In this document: positions 35,327-44,218 of the stretch, in pieces
How positions within the stretch are numbered: position 1 is the stretch's first letter
Layout of the letters: each line of letters opens with the position of its first letter
NCBI RefSeq assembly: GCF_028502605.1
Contig: NC_079237.1
Span: 3,162,001 to 3,226,000 of the forward strand
DNA: 64,000 nucleotides
Reading direction: 5' to 3'
From: Trichoderma breve
Lineage: Eukaryota > Ascomycota > Sordariomycetes > Hypocreales > Hypocreaceae
Notes under the pieces: model-generated
The model's database searches: none
What the model saw: the letters and a program-made list of their open reading frames with translations, nothing else
What the model was told of the DNA's origin: nothing
Position numbers and translations under genes: made by a program

Positions 35327-36049
35327 TTAAGCACAGATGGGATATTTGACAAAAATCTTGGTTCCAGAGTCCTTCATGCCACCCGGATCACCACCAATCA
35401 TCTTAACACAGTGATTTGTATGGTGGAAATTTGCCGTATACGAGTCAATCTTTCGGCTCGCATCTAAAGCTGCCCTGTGAATTCTTTTCCAAACGTACAT
35501 GCAGTGAACAACATGCCAGTCAAACGTCGTAGTAAAGTGACCATAGTCACCAAGATGAAGCTCATCCATGGTGAGATTTCTGCCATTGATTTCATATGGC
35601 CAATTGCGACCATCATACATGAGCTTTTCGTCTTCCATGTCATCATCCGTAAGGCAATCTTGGGGAAGCCAAGAGTGCAGCACGATGCTGTATCGGCAGC
35701 CGAGGGCTTGCGCGTCGGCGGGAGAGTTACCACAGTCGCCGTGAGACCAACTTAATGGGAGACCAGTTTTTTCATCAGCACCTTCGCGCATTTCGGGAAA
35801 AGGTCGATTTGTCCTTGTGTTGTGCTTATTGGCGATGATCATTTGCCATAGACCAAGTGCCAGCACTACAGTCAATGCGCCGAGTAAAAATGATGAGATG
35901 AGAGGAATCAGGCGCCAACGAGGCCGTGCAGCTGAAGTGGCTTGGTATAACAAAGCTTCTTCACTGTCATTGCCGTCAATTTGAGCATACTCTTGCTTGG
36001 ATGACTTTGTCTTGGTGAATAGAGAACTCTCGCGAAGTCGGTCCATCAT
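35327..36049 (-). CDS. UstYa-type DUF3328 oxidase, copy 2 (intronless)
   Basis: Single exon, 240 residues from the ATG at 36049. An ATG at 36130 in the same frame would add 27 hydrophobic residues; I prefer the inner start because family members begin with a short hydrophilic tail before a single membrane helix, here LIPLISSFLLGALTVVLALGLWQMII. The lumenal part contains YSIVLHSWLPQDCLTD, the DGRNWPYE segment, and two HxxHC motifs, HVVHC (in FDWHVVHCMYVW) and HTNHC, 33 residues apart. This branch differs from copies 1 and 3 in spacing and in lacking the LDVFHQLHC context, resembling the longer-spaced subgroup of the family. Probably an oxidative peptide-modifying enzyme of the secretory pathway. 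Confidence 0.87.
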   Translation of the reverse strand: MMDRLRESSLFTKTKSSKQEYAQIDGNDSEEALLYQATSAARPRWRLIPLISSFLLGALTVVLALGLWQMIIANKHNTRTNRPFPEMREGADEKTGLPLSWSHGDCGNSPADAQALGCRYSIVLHSWLPQDCLTDDDMEDEKLMYDGRNWPYEINGRNLTMDELHLGDYGHFTTTFDWHVVHCMYVWKRIHRAALDASRKIDSYTANFHHTNHCVKMIGGDPGGMKDSGTKIFVKYPICA

Positions 36050-36130
36050 GATCAAGTCGTTGCGGCGGCAAACGCATGTGCAAGTGAGGAAATGGATGAT
36101 GAAAATGGAGTATAACCCCAGAGTTCTCAT

Positions 36131-36966
36131 AGAACTTCGGACCTACGCCGAGACATAAAGGCGTCGGCTCTTTGTCACGCACGCTCGCCAAGATGATGAG
36201 TTTAGGATATGCTTCAACTGGAAATATCGGCCCTTGGTAACATGGATCAAGTCCACCTGTGTATTCGCATACCATTGTGTGGGGTTGAATCCTTCAACAG
36301 ACGGAGAGCTCGGGACCGTTGAGATACCCGAGATTCATTCCTTTTCCGGTAGGTGAAAGCTGAATTGCCGTAAGGCTAGACGGATTTGCGTGCTGACAAG
36401 GGTAATGGGGCAAAGACTAGCCATGCATATAACATTACGCTAAGGATGTTATCTCTTTAAGCTTAGCAATCGTTCCTATTTACAGGTACTTTTGAGAAAG
36501 CGATGGGCGGATAGACTACGTTACACGTCCGAAAATCTGTTCACGGGACTCAGATTGCGTTGTTTTGATCAAGCTGGGATTGCAGATCCAATCCTGCGCC
36601 CCCAAATATCCGTTTAGTCGGTGAAAAGGAAGTTAGAAGCGTGTAGATCATATTGAACATGATGCAATAAAAAGAGAGTCTCTTTGTACCTTCCCCATGG
36701 AGTTATGAGATGGGATATGATATCTCAAGGTCATTGCAATGACGTCCAGTTAGAATGAAGGATTGGCCTATCGGTCTCCTGTAATGTTGCCACTTGGTGT
36801 GTCAAAGTTAAAGTACATTGGTGGAAAAAAGATTCTGTTTATAGTGTTGCGATTTGTAGAATTGTTCGTTATGATACATATAATAGATCTGGAATTTATT
36901 CTTTTATCGTGTATCTACTTGCAGGAACTACGAAAATGACCATGCTATGTGATTCTAACGATACGT
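36131..36966. other. Promoter region of UstYa copy 2 / 3' side of copy 3
   Basis: About 0.8 kb between two minus-strand genes. It includes an inverted pair CTCGGG (36309-36314) and CCCGAG (36327-36332) separated by 12 bases, with CGG-GA-CCG at 36311-36318 inside, which is the sort of site a Zn2Cys6 dimer could bind. No gene seen. Confidence 0.45.
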
Positions 36967-37879
36967 CTAATTTGATTGCCGAATTGGAGCTCCCTCAACC
37001 TTATGAAACTGGTCAAAAGTCTCGTCCAATTTATGCTGAGCAGCCCATTCTCTTATTTTCTCAAAATTCTTGCATGTATGCGTTGTCCGTAGATTACCAA
37101 ACATCTTTTGCTTTGGCTCACTCCACTCCCAGTAGATAGTGCCTACGTCTGATGCGCACTGAATTGACTGCCTAAGCTGGTCGTAGCAGTGTTCCAGATG
37201 ATAGACATTGTCCTCGCCCTCTTCTGTGCCAGGTGTTAGATCAATTTTGAAAATGTCCGGATAGACAATCTTGCGCATGAAATTCAGGCAGTGAAGTTGG
37301 TGGAAGACGTCTAGTTCAACCATGTATTGTTTCGGGTCGTGAGCGGTTGGTGTTGTAGCATTGGGTAGTCGAGCTGCCATCGCCGCTGGAATCTGGGAAA
37401 TGCCAATCTCTTCAAGTTACAATGGGTTAACATGTTTTTCTCGTCTACATGGTTTCGTCATGGGAATTTGATTACCATTGAAAAGACTGTTCCACCTCTC
37501 ATTGACTTCCTCAGAGTATCCCTGGTAGGCAGATCTATCACCATGTAGACCCCCAGTGAAGACTACTGTCTTGTACTCAATTGCAGATTCAGCTGGAGCT
37601 ATTGACAAAGTTAGGATATCTGTCCGTCAACTTGTACGTTGGAGATAGTTACTCACAGTAAACTGCATTTAATATTCTTAGCTGTGCGAATTTCCGATAT
37701 GAGATTGCCCATGTTGATATTAGTGCCAAGAGTAGCACAACGTTGAACGCAACGGAATATGGGAGTAGTTTCGCCCGTGACACGTTTTTTGAAGGTCGTT
37801 CGTTGTGGCTTCTGTCTTTCTCATCATCACCTAGTAAATGTTCCTCGTCATGAAACTCTTCAGAGGCCACGGACGCCAT
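36967..37879 (-). CDS. UstYa-type DUF3328 oxidase, copy 3
   Basis: Three exons: 37879-37657, 37598-37476 and 37409-36967, 262 residues. The ATG at 37879 is the first in frame. The N-terminal cytoplasmic tail (DEEHLLGDDEKD) precedes one membrane helix, LLPYSVAFNVVLLLALISTWAI. The second exon encodes SPAESAIEYKTVVFTGG and YQGYSEEVNERWNSLF, which match the conserved YSPA...EY and Y-x-G-x-x-x-E-V-x-x-x-W pattern of UstYa proteins. The third exon carries HQLHC (about 152-156, in LDVFHQLHCLN) and HLEHC (about 186-190), then YDQLRQSIQC. It is the most canonical UstYa-like copy. The last intron ends at an AAG acceptor that I chose because it alone keeps the frame. It is divergent from the precursor gene across a 0.94 kb shared upstream region. 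Confidence 0.9.
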
Positions 37880-38818
37880 ATTGGTTGTTTGTCCTATGCG
37901 TAATATCACTTGGCGACTAAATGAGAGGTGAATAGCCAGGAAACACTTGAACTCCACCGTCTGTAGATTTCATTCACTGGCCCTTTGAGTAAAAAAAGTT
38001 AGCAGCTCGTCATGTTCTCATGACTAGAACGACACAGACGTTTTCAGGCTGGACAGCCAAAGATAGCCAATGGCAAGGATCTAGGTTACATTGGATTGGA
38101 AGCATGATACTAAATTCTTGCTATGAGCATAATTGCCCTTGTTTACTTGATAGACAACATTTTGATCATCCTTGTACTTGCATAACTGAGTCTCACCCAG
38201 ATTTGGTGATGCGGAGAAGTTGAACTAGCCCCCATGCACATCTAAGCGAAGGATTCGAGGTGGGCGCTAATCATGCAAGGTTACTTTTGGTATAGGATAT
38301 CATTTCTCCCGGAAAACCCGTACGCTGAGCTCAAATGCACGTCCTCTTACAAGTTTTGACAATCATTGGCCCAAAGAGTTCAAGAGAATGACGGAGGAGA
38401 ACCAAGTTTGCTGCAGAAGAAGAGGTCTGTGTGGGAACGATGCAACGTATCATAAGAATACACTTGCTTGGTCCGGAAAGAATTTCCATCTTTGAGCCAG
38501 TATTGGTCAGTAAATGATACTGAAATAGATACTCTTACTAAATGGAAATTGATGGAAGTTATCCGTAGAGAGATGCTATGAGATACAAGGTGGGCTCTCA
38601 TTCACATTCACCCATGTCCTAAGTAAAAGATAAGCGAGGGCAAATAAGTCCGCATACAAAGGTACTAAAAAGACCGGCAGCTTGAATTTAATATAGCTAT
38701 TCATGTATCCTACAAAACTCGGGCTCAACCTTGAACATCTCGCCTGTAAATTTTCTACACGAAAAGCAAATTTACAACTTGACGAGTCTGCCTTGCATTA
38801 CTCCACTCTTTCTACAAT
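37880..38818. promoter_or_regulatory. Bidirectional promoter of UstYa copy 3 and the RiPP precursor
   Basis: About 0.94 kb between divergent start codons. A CGG-N5-CCG inverted triplet lies at 38310-38320 and a TTAATATA-like element about 120 bp before the precursor ATG. A shared regulator acting on both genes would fit, but no motif could be tested. Confidence 0.5.
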
Positions 38819-39385
38819 ATGAAGATCTCCCAGCTTCTATCTTTGGGCCTGGCCCTTCTGGGCGCTGTCGACGCTGCTCCAGTTGAACAGCGTGGTACTG
38901 CTGTTGATCCTACGAACAATCAAGCTGGATGGGGAAGACGGGGTGATACTAGCGTCGACCTGGCTGATAACGAAGCTGGTTGGGGCAAACGCGGCACTGC
39001 GGTTGATCCTACAAACAACCAAGCTGGCTGGGGCAGACGAGGTACCGCTGTTGACCCTACGAACAACCAGGCGGGCTGGGGAAGACGAGGCGACACTTCT
39101 GTAGACCTCGCTGACAATGAAGCTGGCTGGGGCAAACGAGGTGATACTTCTGTGGACCTCGCTGATAATGAAGCTGGCTGGGGTAAACGAGGTGACACTT
39201 CTGTAGACCTCGCTGATAACGAAGCTGGTTGGGGGAAACGCGACACTGCCGTTGATCCCACGAATAACCAAGCCGGCTGGGGCAAGCGAGGTACCGCAGT
39301 TGACCCTACCAACAACCAGGCAGGATGGGGAAGACGTGGTACGAATGTTGACCCTACAAACAATCAGGCTGGCTGGGGCAGATAA
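38819..39385 (+). CDS. Kex2-processed repeat precursor peptide, dikaritin-type RiPP precursor
   Basis: Single exon, 188 residues. Residues 1-19 are a signal peptide (MKISQLLSLGLALLGAVDA) and 20-25 a short propeptide (APVEQR). Residues 26-188 are ten tandem units. Six are type A, consensus GTAVDPTNNQAGWG (units 1, 3, 4, 8, 9, 10), and four are type B, GDTSVDLADNEAGWG (units 2, 5, 6, 7). Units 1-9 end in RR or KR, the Kex2 signal; unit 10 ends in a single R and stop. There is no Cys, Tyr or Phe in the repeats. Secretory leader plus identical Kex2-bounded units next to UstYa genes is the signature of dikaritin precursors. The product would be short Trp-containing peptides, possibly cyclised. An alpha-pheromone-like precursor has a similar outline, but the three UstYa genes beside it argue for RiPP biosynthesis. 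Confidence 0.9.
   Translation: MKISQLLSLGLALLGAVDAAPVEQRGTAVDPTNNQAGWGRRGDTSVDLADNEAGWGKRGTAVDPTNNQAGWGRRGTAVDPTNNQAGWGRRGDTSVDLADNEAGWGKRGDTSVDLADNEAGWGKRGDTSVDLADNEAGWGKRDTAVDPTNNQAGWGKRGTAVDPTNNQAGWGRRGTNVDPTNNQAGWGR
38894..39382 (+). repeat. Ten tandem 45-51 bp coding repeats of the RiPP precursor
   Basis: Unit borders in residues: 26-41, 42-58, 59-74, 75-90, 91-107, 108-124, 125-141, 142-157, 158-173 and 174-188. Type A units are 48 bp (the last 45 bp) and type B units 51 bp. Copies differ mostly at third codon positions; the amino-acid changes are Gly to Asp at residue 142, Ala to Asn at residue 176 and Lys/Arg choice at the cleavage sites. Confidence 0.95.
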
Positions 39386-39933
39386 GAAGAATGAAAGATA
39401 CAAATTGGAGATTAACGACGGATTTGACTGATCGGAAAGGATGAAGCATTATTGATATATGGATGAATCTAATCTGGCATTTCTTACACTTACATATTGC
39501 AATGCTGTGAAATATAGAATCCCTCTTGTTTCGGTTTCATAAATTCTCTCCTGATTCCCCACGTGTAGGTTACACACTAGGATTCTCAATGCGTAAATCA
39601 TTATCATAGGCGTTTGCGGACTGAATGGATGGTTGGCCATCATCCATCTCCTGATTGGTCATACCTCCATTCAACGAAAACGGTGAGACATTCAAGGAAT
39701 GTTAGAAAGACGTCTGTTTGCATCTCATATTTTAGTGCTGAAACATCTAACGGCATTGATCAGGAAATGAGATGTTGTCTTAAAACGATCAGCTGTACTA
39801 ATGCATTCCAATTTTGCTTCATCATCTCATTTGTAATAAAGATCGTTTATCCTCCCATTAAATCTACCCAGCAAGGAGTGTATTGAAGACCTGAAACAAT
39901 CTGCAATCTCAAAAAATTATTTCACCCAATACC
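39386..39933. other. Intergenic region, precursor to dynamin-like gene
   Basis: About 0.55 kb holding the 3' untranslated region of the precursor and the promoter of the dynamin-like gene. No other feature seen. Confidence 0.5.
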
Positions 39934-42214
39934 ATGACCGCACAGAGCGATGGCGAGCCTCCAGATGGGAAGTTCAGTCACCTCCGGACTTCCAAATCTA
40001 GTCAACGATTAAACCAGGTCGAGAAAATCAGAGCGCACGGTGTAGGTGACCTGATCTCATTACCGGCATTGGTCGTCTGTGGAGACCAGTCAACTGGTAA
40101 AAGCTCAGTTTTGGAGGGCGTTACGGGAATACCCTTCCCTCGACAGGAAGGACTCTGTACTCGGTTTCCCAGTGAGATCAATCTTCGGCATACAGAATGC
40201 GAGTCGGTTACGATTACTGCCAGCATCAGGCCGCACATCTCGCGGCCTGCAGAAGTTCAGCAGACCCTCTCTGCGTATCGCAAACAATTGAAGGATATGT
40301 CAGAGTTGCCTGGTGTTATCGAAGAGGTGTCAAGGTTGATGAATATTCGTGGATATTGCGACAACGAAAACGCCAGCGCCTTCTCTGTTGATGTTCTTCG
40401 AATAGAGGTCACCGGTCCAATTGGATTGCACCTCAGTGTGGTGGATTTGCCAGGGCTCATATCTGTTGCCAACGAAGAGCAAACCGAAGAAGATGTCGAA
40501 GCTGTACACAATATGGTAGCATCATACCTTCAGAGCTCGCGAACAATAATTCTGGCTGTTCTACAGGCAAGCAACGATATGGCCAATCAACCTATTATTA
40601 AATTGGCGAGAACTCACGACCCCCTTGGTCAAAGGACCGTTGGGATCATCACAAAGCCTGATTTAATAAATCATGGCAGCGAAGCCAAAATCGTACTTGT
40701 GGCGAAGAATAAAGACAATATTAAGCTCAAACTGGGATTCTTTCTCCTTAAGAATCCCAGTCCTGCTGAGCTCAAAGAATGTGTCACTATGGCTGCACGT
40801 TCGAACCTAGAGCGGCGGTTCTTCTCTGGTCCGGCCTGGGCTAACCAAAATCTCGATATGAGTCGGGTAGGCGCAGAGAATCTCCGGATTTTCCTTCAAG
40901 ATCTTCTCGATACTCATATAGAGAGAGAATTACCCAAAGTGAGAGAAGAGATTAAGAAGCTGTTGGCTGAGAGAGATGCTGAGCTTAGGTCTCTCGGAGA
41001 GGCCAGGCCTACAACCGATCTCATTAGGAATTTCCTCACAGCCCTTAGCATGAGATTTTATGAGCTCTTGCAGGCCGCGCTTGATGGAAACTATCACAGT
41101 ATCGATACTAGGTTCTTTTCAGAGAGCGATATATCGAGACTACGAGCACGCGTGCAGAAGTCAAACACCAAGTTTGCAACCTACATGCGAGAGTCTGGGA
41201 AAAGACGAAAATTAAAAATTGAAGTCAATCGTGACAATACGGTGCCGGAGTCTGACGACTCGGAAGATGACAAATTGGATGACATTACGACACAACTTAT
41301 TGTAAACAAAGCGGGAATGGTGCGATGGGTGAAAGAGGTCAGTACATACATTTACTCATTTCAAGGGACATCGTTCTAATACTCGCCATAGGCATATGCG
41401 CGTACAAAAGGAAAAGAGTTGCCTGGGAACTACAACTCGGCGCTCTTGGCCGAACTGTTTCACGAGCAATCGCGTCGCTGGCCTATTATTGCAGAATCCC
41501 ACATCGATGCTATTCTCAAGATAGTTTCGGAGTGGATTCAGCTGGCTGTCGAAAGACTCATCCCCGAAGAGAGTATGCGAGCTCAAGTCCACTCAATACT
41601 GCAGCAATGGCTTGAAGAGACCGAGAAGAATGCACTCAGTGAGCTAGAAAAGCTTATCGAGGACGAACGACGCAGTCCGTTGACGTATAATCACTACTAT
41701 ACGGACAATGTCCAAAAAGCTCGGCTGGACGCGCAGAAGAAAGCGGTGGAAAATGCCGTTTCTGCTGAAAGAGACGTTCACGGAAAGTTACATGTTAGTA
41801 ACGTTCATGTGGATATCCAGAAGTTCATCGCTGCAGTTGGGTCTCGCATTACTGTGGATATGGATGAGCAGGCATGCCACGAGGCGATCACAGAGTTGGA
41901 CGCGTACTACAAGGTAAGGACCCACCGCCCCTTGGTTCCAGTATTAACTCTTTTTATAAAATGCTGACATGGGTGTCTTTTAGGTTACAATGAAGACTTT
42001 TGTCGATAACGTCGCGAGACAAGTCATCGAGCGCCACGTTATAGCACCCTTGCCAAATGCTTTCTCTCCAAATTCTGTTTCTCAACTATCCGAAGAAGAC
42101 TTGCTCCGAATCGGTTCAGAGTCTGAGAAACAGATCGCCAGACGGGAGAAGCTGGCATTGCAGGTGCAGGGCTTGAAGAAGAGCCTGAGAGATTTGCAAA
42201 AGAGCTCATTGTGA
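39934..42214 (+). CDS. Dynamin-family large GTPase (Mx-like fungal type)
   Basis: Three exons, 39934-41337, 41392-41913 and 41984-42214, 718 residues. The GTPase domain shows G1 GDQSTGKSS (50-58), the following PFPRQEGLCTRFPSEI with the switch I Thr, G3 DLPG in LSVVDLPGLI, and G4 TKPD in VGIITKPDLI. The middle/stalk region is helical, and the last about 90 residues (FVDNVARQVIERHVI, then RREKLALQVQGLKKSLRDL) look like the GTPase effector domain. There is no pleckstrin-homology or proline-rich domain, so it is the short Mx-like kind rather than classical endocytic dynamin. Members of this accessory fungal group have no assigned role. The first intron has a GTCAGT donor. An Asp/Glu-rich patch (ESDDSEDDKLDD) precedes it. 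Confidence 0.9.
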
Positions 42215-43125
42215 TGCCGTGACCGGCGCAGTCCGTTTTCCCATCGCAGCATTTTCGCTATGTTTACAATAACTTGAGTTGTAATGTCATCCAATTTGTA
42301 ATCTTCTGAATTATTGGACTTGGGTTTTGGTTGTTTCACGATTCTACCTCTTGGTTGTGGTTTTCCCACTGGGTTTTCCCACAACTGTAACGCAAATGCG
42401 GAGAGAGTATGTTAGTTTTGCATGAATAAATGAATGGATTTATCTAAATCATGATGATAAAGTAATATAATTAATAAGCCAGACATGTCATATGATTGAG
42501 TTGCGCTCGTATCTGCATCCGAGTTGGTTGACTTGGCGATGCGCGTCGAGTTCGGCGCTATCAATGGGGCGCCAAGGAATTGGGCTTCGCCATGTTATTA
42601 CCTTTCCTTCGTCTTATAATACGATGTTAATTGACGCTGTTTCTGATGTCATGTGAATATCATGCTGATGAGCAATCGAAATACCTTATTAACCCTTATT
42701 AACATTCGATCCAGAGGGAGTGCCCTCACATGTAAGCCCCCCTTTCACCTCATCAACTCCATGTACAATTGGCAGTATCAGTGCCCTTCTAGGCATGATA
42801 TAATAGAAAGATACCTCACGTATGTGATCAATCATGTGTTGCGTGTTGGTTGAACAGATTGAGTAAAATTCCTGACCAATTTCTTACCATACTCTGCTTA
42901 CACCACCGCCACAGAGGTCGAACGCTTATTCCCCTGTCAGCACTAAGAAACAATACGTTGGTATAGAGGCCCAGAAGGAATGATAGAATACGAGAGTGAC
43001 ACTTGGTCGGAACAGACGGATGCTGGTTCGAAGGTATAAAGACAAGCTGAATCCCTAAACAGTTGCTATACCAATAAACGACACTTACACATCAACGCCC
43101 CTCCAATAACACCGAATTGGCTACA
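42215..43125. other. Intergenic region, dynamin-like to acetamidase gene
   Basis: About 0.9 kb. Part of the dynamin coding text recurs on the other strand: at about 42265-42300 the minus strand reads SEDYKLDDITTQVIVNIAKMLRW, very like SEDDKLDDITTQLIVNKAGMVRW in the gene. So a short inverted duplicate of an internal dynamin segment lies just past its stop (see findings). No other gene. Confidence 0.5.
42230..42330 (-). pseudogene. Inverted fragment resembling an internal part of the neighbouring dynamin-like gene
   Basis: On the minus strand a frame reads SNNSEDYKLDDITTQVIVN then IAKMLRWENGL. The dynamin-like gene at about 41249-41337 reads SDDSEDDKLDDITTQLIVN then KAGMVRWVKE. The similarity covers around 30 codons in the same order, so it is not chance. 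It ends near the same place as the exon end in the intact gene. It is a partial copy in opposite orientation and cannot form a protein on its own. Confidence 0.7.
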
Positions 43126-44127
43126 ATGACCTGGAAACCTCTCGCCAAAACAATCCACCATGTCCACTATGAGACAGACAATACCTTCTATACCTTTTCT
43201 AAAGAACACAAGCCATCCCTCACAGTCGACTCAGGTGCTGAAGTGAGCTTTGACAATACCCATGCTGGATTCGTGAACCTCACCAGAGACTCAACCACAG
43301 CCGATGCTGTTGCATTGGATATACAATCCCCAAAAGATTTGGAGAAGCTCATAGGGCAACTCTATGTGAATGGCCCAGTATATGTGAATGGCGCTGAACC
43401 CGGCGACATTCTCAAAGTTGAAATCCTCGAATTGCAGACTGGTAGTTGGGGATGGACTGCTGTCATACCCGGAATGGGTCTGTTGCAAGACGAAATACCC
43501 GGACCGCACATCATGACCTTTGATCTTCCCGAAAGCCAAGACTACGCGGTATTCAAACCTGGCATTCACATCCCATGCCAACCATTCTACGGCACCATGG
43601 GCGTGGCCCCAGCTGAAGGCGAGCAGTTTGCTCTGTATCCGCGCAACGACATCGGCGGAAACTTTGACTGTCGCTATCTGGGTCAAGGTTCAACATTGTT
43701 TCTCCCGGTCAACGTTCCTGGAGCCTTATTCTCCGTTGGGGATGCGCATTTCTGCCAAGGAGACGGCGAAATTTGCTGCACTGCGTTGGAGACGACTATG
43801 CGATCACGAATGCGATTGAGTGTTATCAAGGGCAAAGGGAAGTTGGCTGGTCCTCACTATGAGACAGATCCTGAGAGGGTGAAACAGATGGTGAGCGTTG
43901 CTAGCAAGGGAGAACATGGCGCACTCATAACAGGTACCGATCGCGACACGGTTGTCAAGCAGGCTGTGAGGGAAATGATGAGGTGGCTGGAAGAAGAAAA
44001 GGGACTGACGCAGGTGGAGGGTTACATGCTGTTTAGTATTGTTGGTAATCTCAAGATGATGCATGAGATTGGGCTTGGCGTTTATACCGTGTCTGCAAGC
44101 ATTCCGCTAGGGATTTTTGTCGACTAA
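43126..44127 (+). CDS. Acetamidase/formamidase family amidohydrolase
   Basis: Single exon, 333 residues from the ATG at 43126. It matches the FmdA/AmdA family, which hydrolyses formamide or acetamide to ammonia and the acid. Visible family pieces are GPVYVNGAEPGDILKVEILEL, the GWTAVIPGMGLL loop, PFYGTMGVAPAEGE, the GGNFDCRYLGQGSTLFLPVNVPGALFSVGDAHFCQGDGEICCTALE block (the metal- and substrate-site region rich in Asp, His and Glu), and a C-terminal helix bearing MRWLEEEKGLTQVEGYMLFSIVGNLKM. The protein looks complete and cytosolic. It converges with the phosphatase gene with only about 90 bp between stops. Confidence 0.92.
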   Translation: MTWKPLAKTIHHVHYETDNTFYTFSKEHKPSLTVDSGAEVSFDNTHAGFVNLTRDSTTADAVALDIQSPKDLEKLIGQLYVNGPVYVNGAEPGDILKVEILELQTGSWGWTAVIPGMGLLQDEIPGPHIMTFDLPESQDYAVFKPGIHIPCQPFYGTMGVAPAEGEQFALYPRNDIGGNFDCRYLGQGSTLFLPVNVPGALFSVGDAHFCQGDGEICCTALETTMRSRMRLSVIKGKGKLAGPHYETDPERVKQMVSVASKGEHGALITGTDRDTVVKQAVREMMRWLEEEKGLTQVEGYMLFSIVGNLKMMHEIGLGVYTVSASIPLGIFVD

Positions 44128-44218
44128 TTTTGGTGGATGTAGGAATTGAAGGTAATGGAAATATCAGCCTATTAACTGTGTATCATTGAAGTAGCTAAGT
44201 AAGACAGTGTCTATTCCT

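Noticed and set aside
38894..39382. CRISPR-like array
   Set aside because: The units are coding, contiguous and without unique spacers, in a eukaryotic setting.
38819..39385. Mating pheromone (alpha-factor-like) precursor
   Set aside because: The signal peptide and KR/RR-bounded repeats fit this too, but the three neighbouring UstYa-type genes are specific to peptide modification and the units lack the Trp/Cys-flanked form usual in sordariomycete alpha-pheromones. Kept only as an alternative.
38837..39403. Long open frames on the minus strand and in another frame over the RiPP precursor
   Set aside because: Repeat units are multiples of three, so any frame free of stops in one unit stays open in all. 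The plus-strand frame has a signal peptide and Kex2 sites and is the real one.
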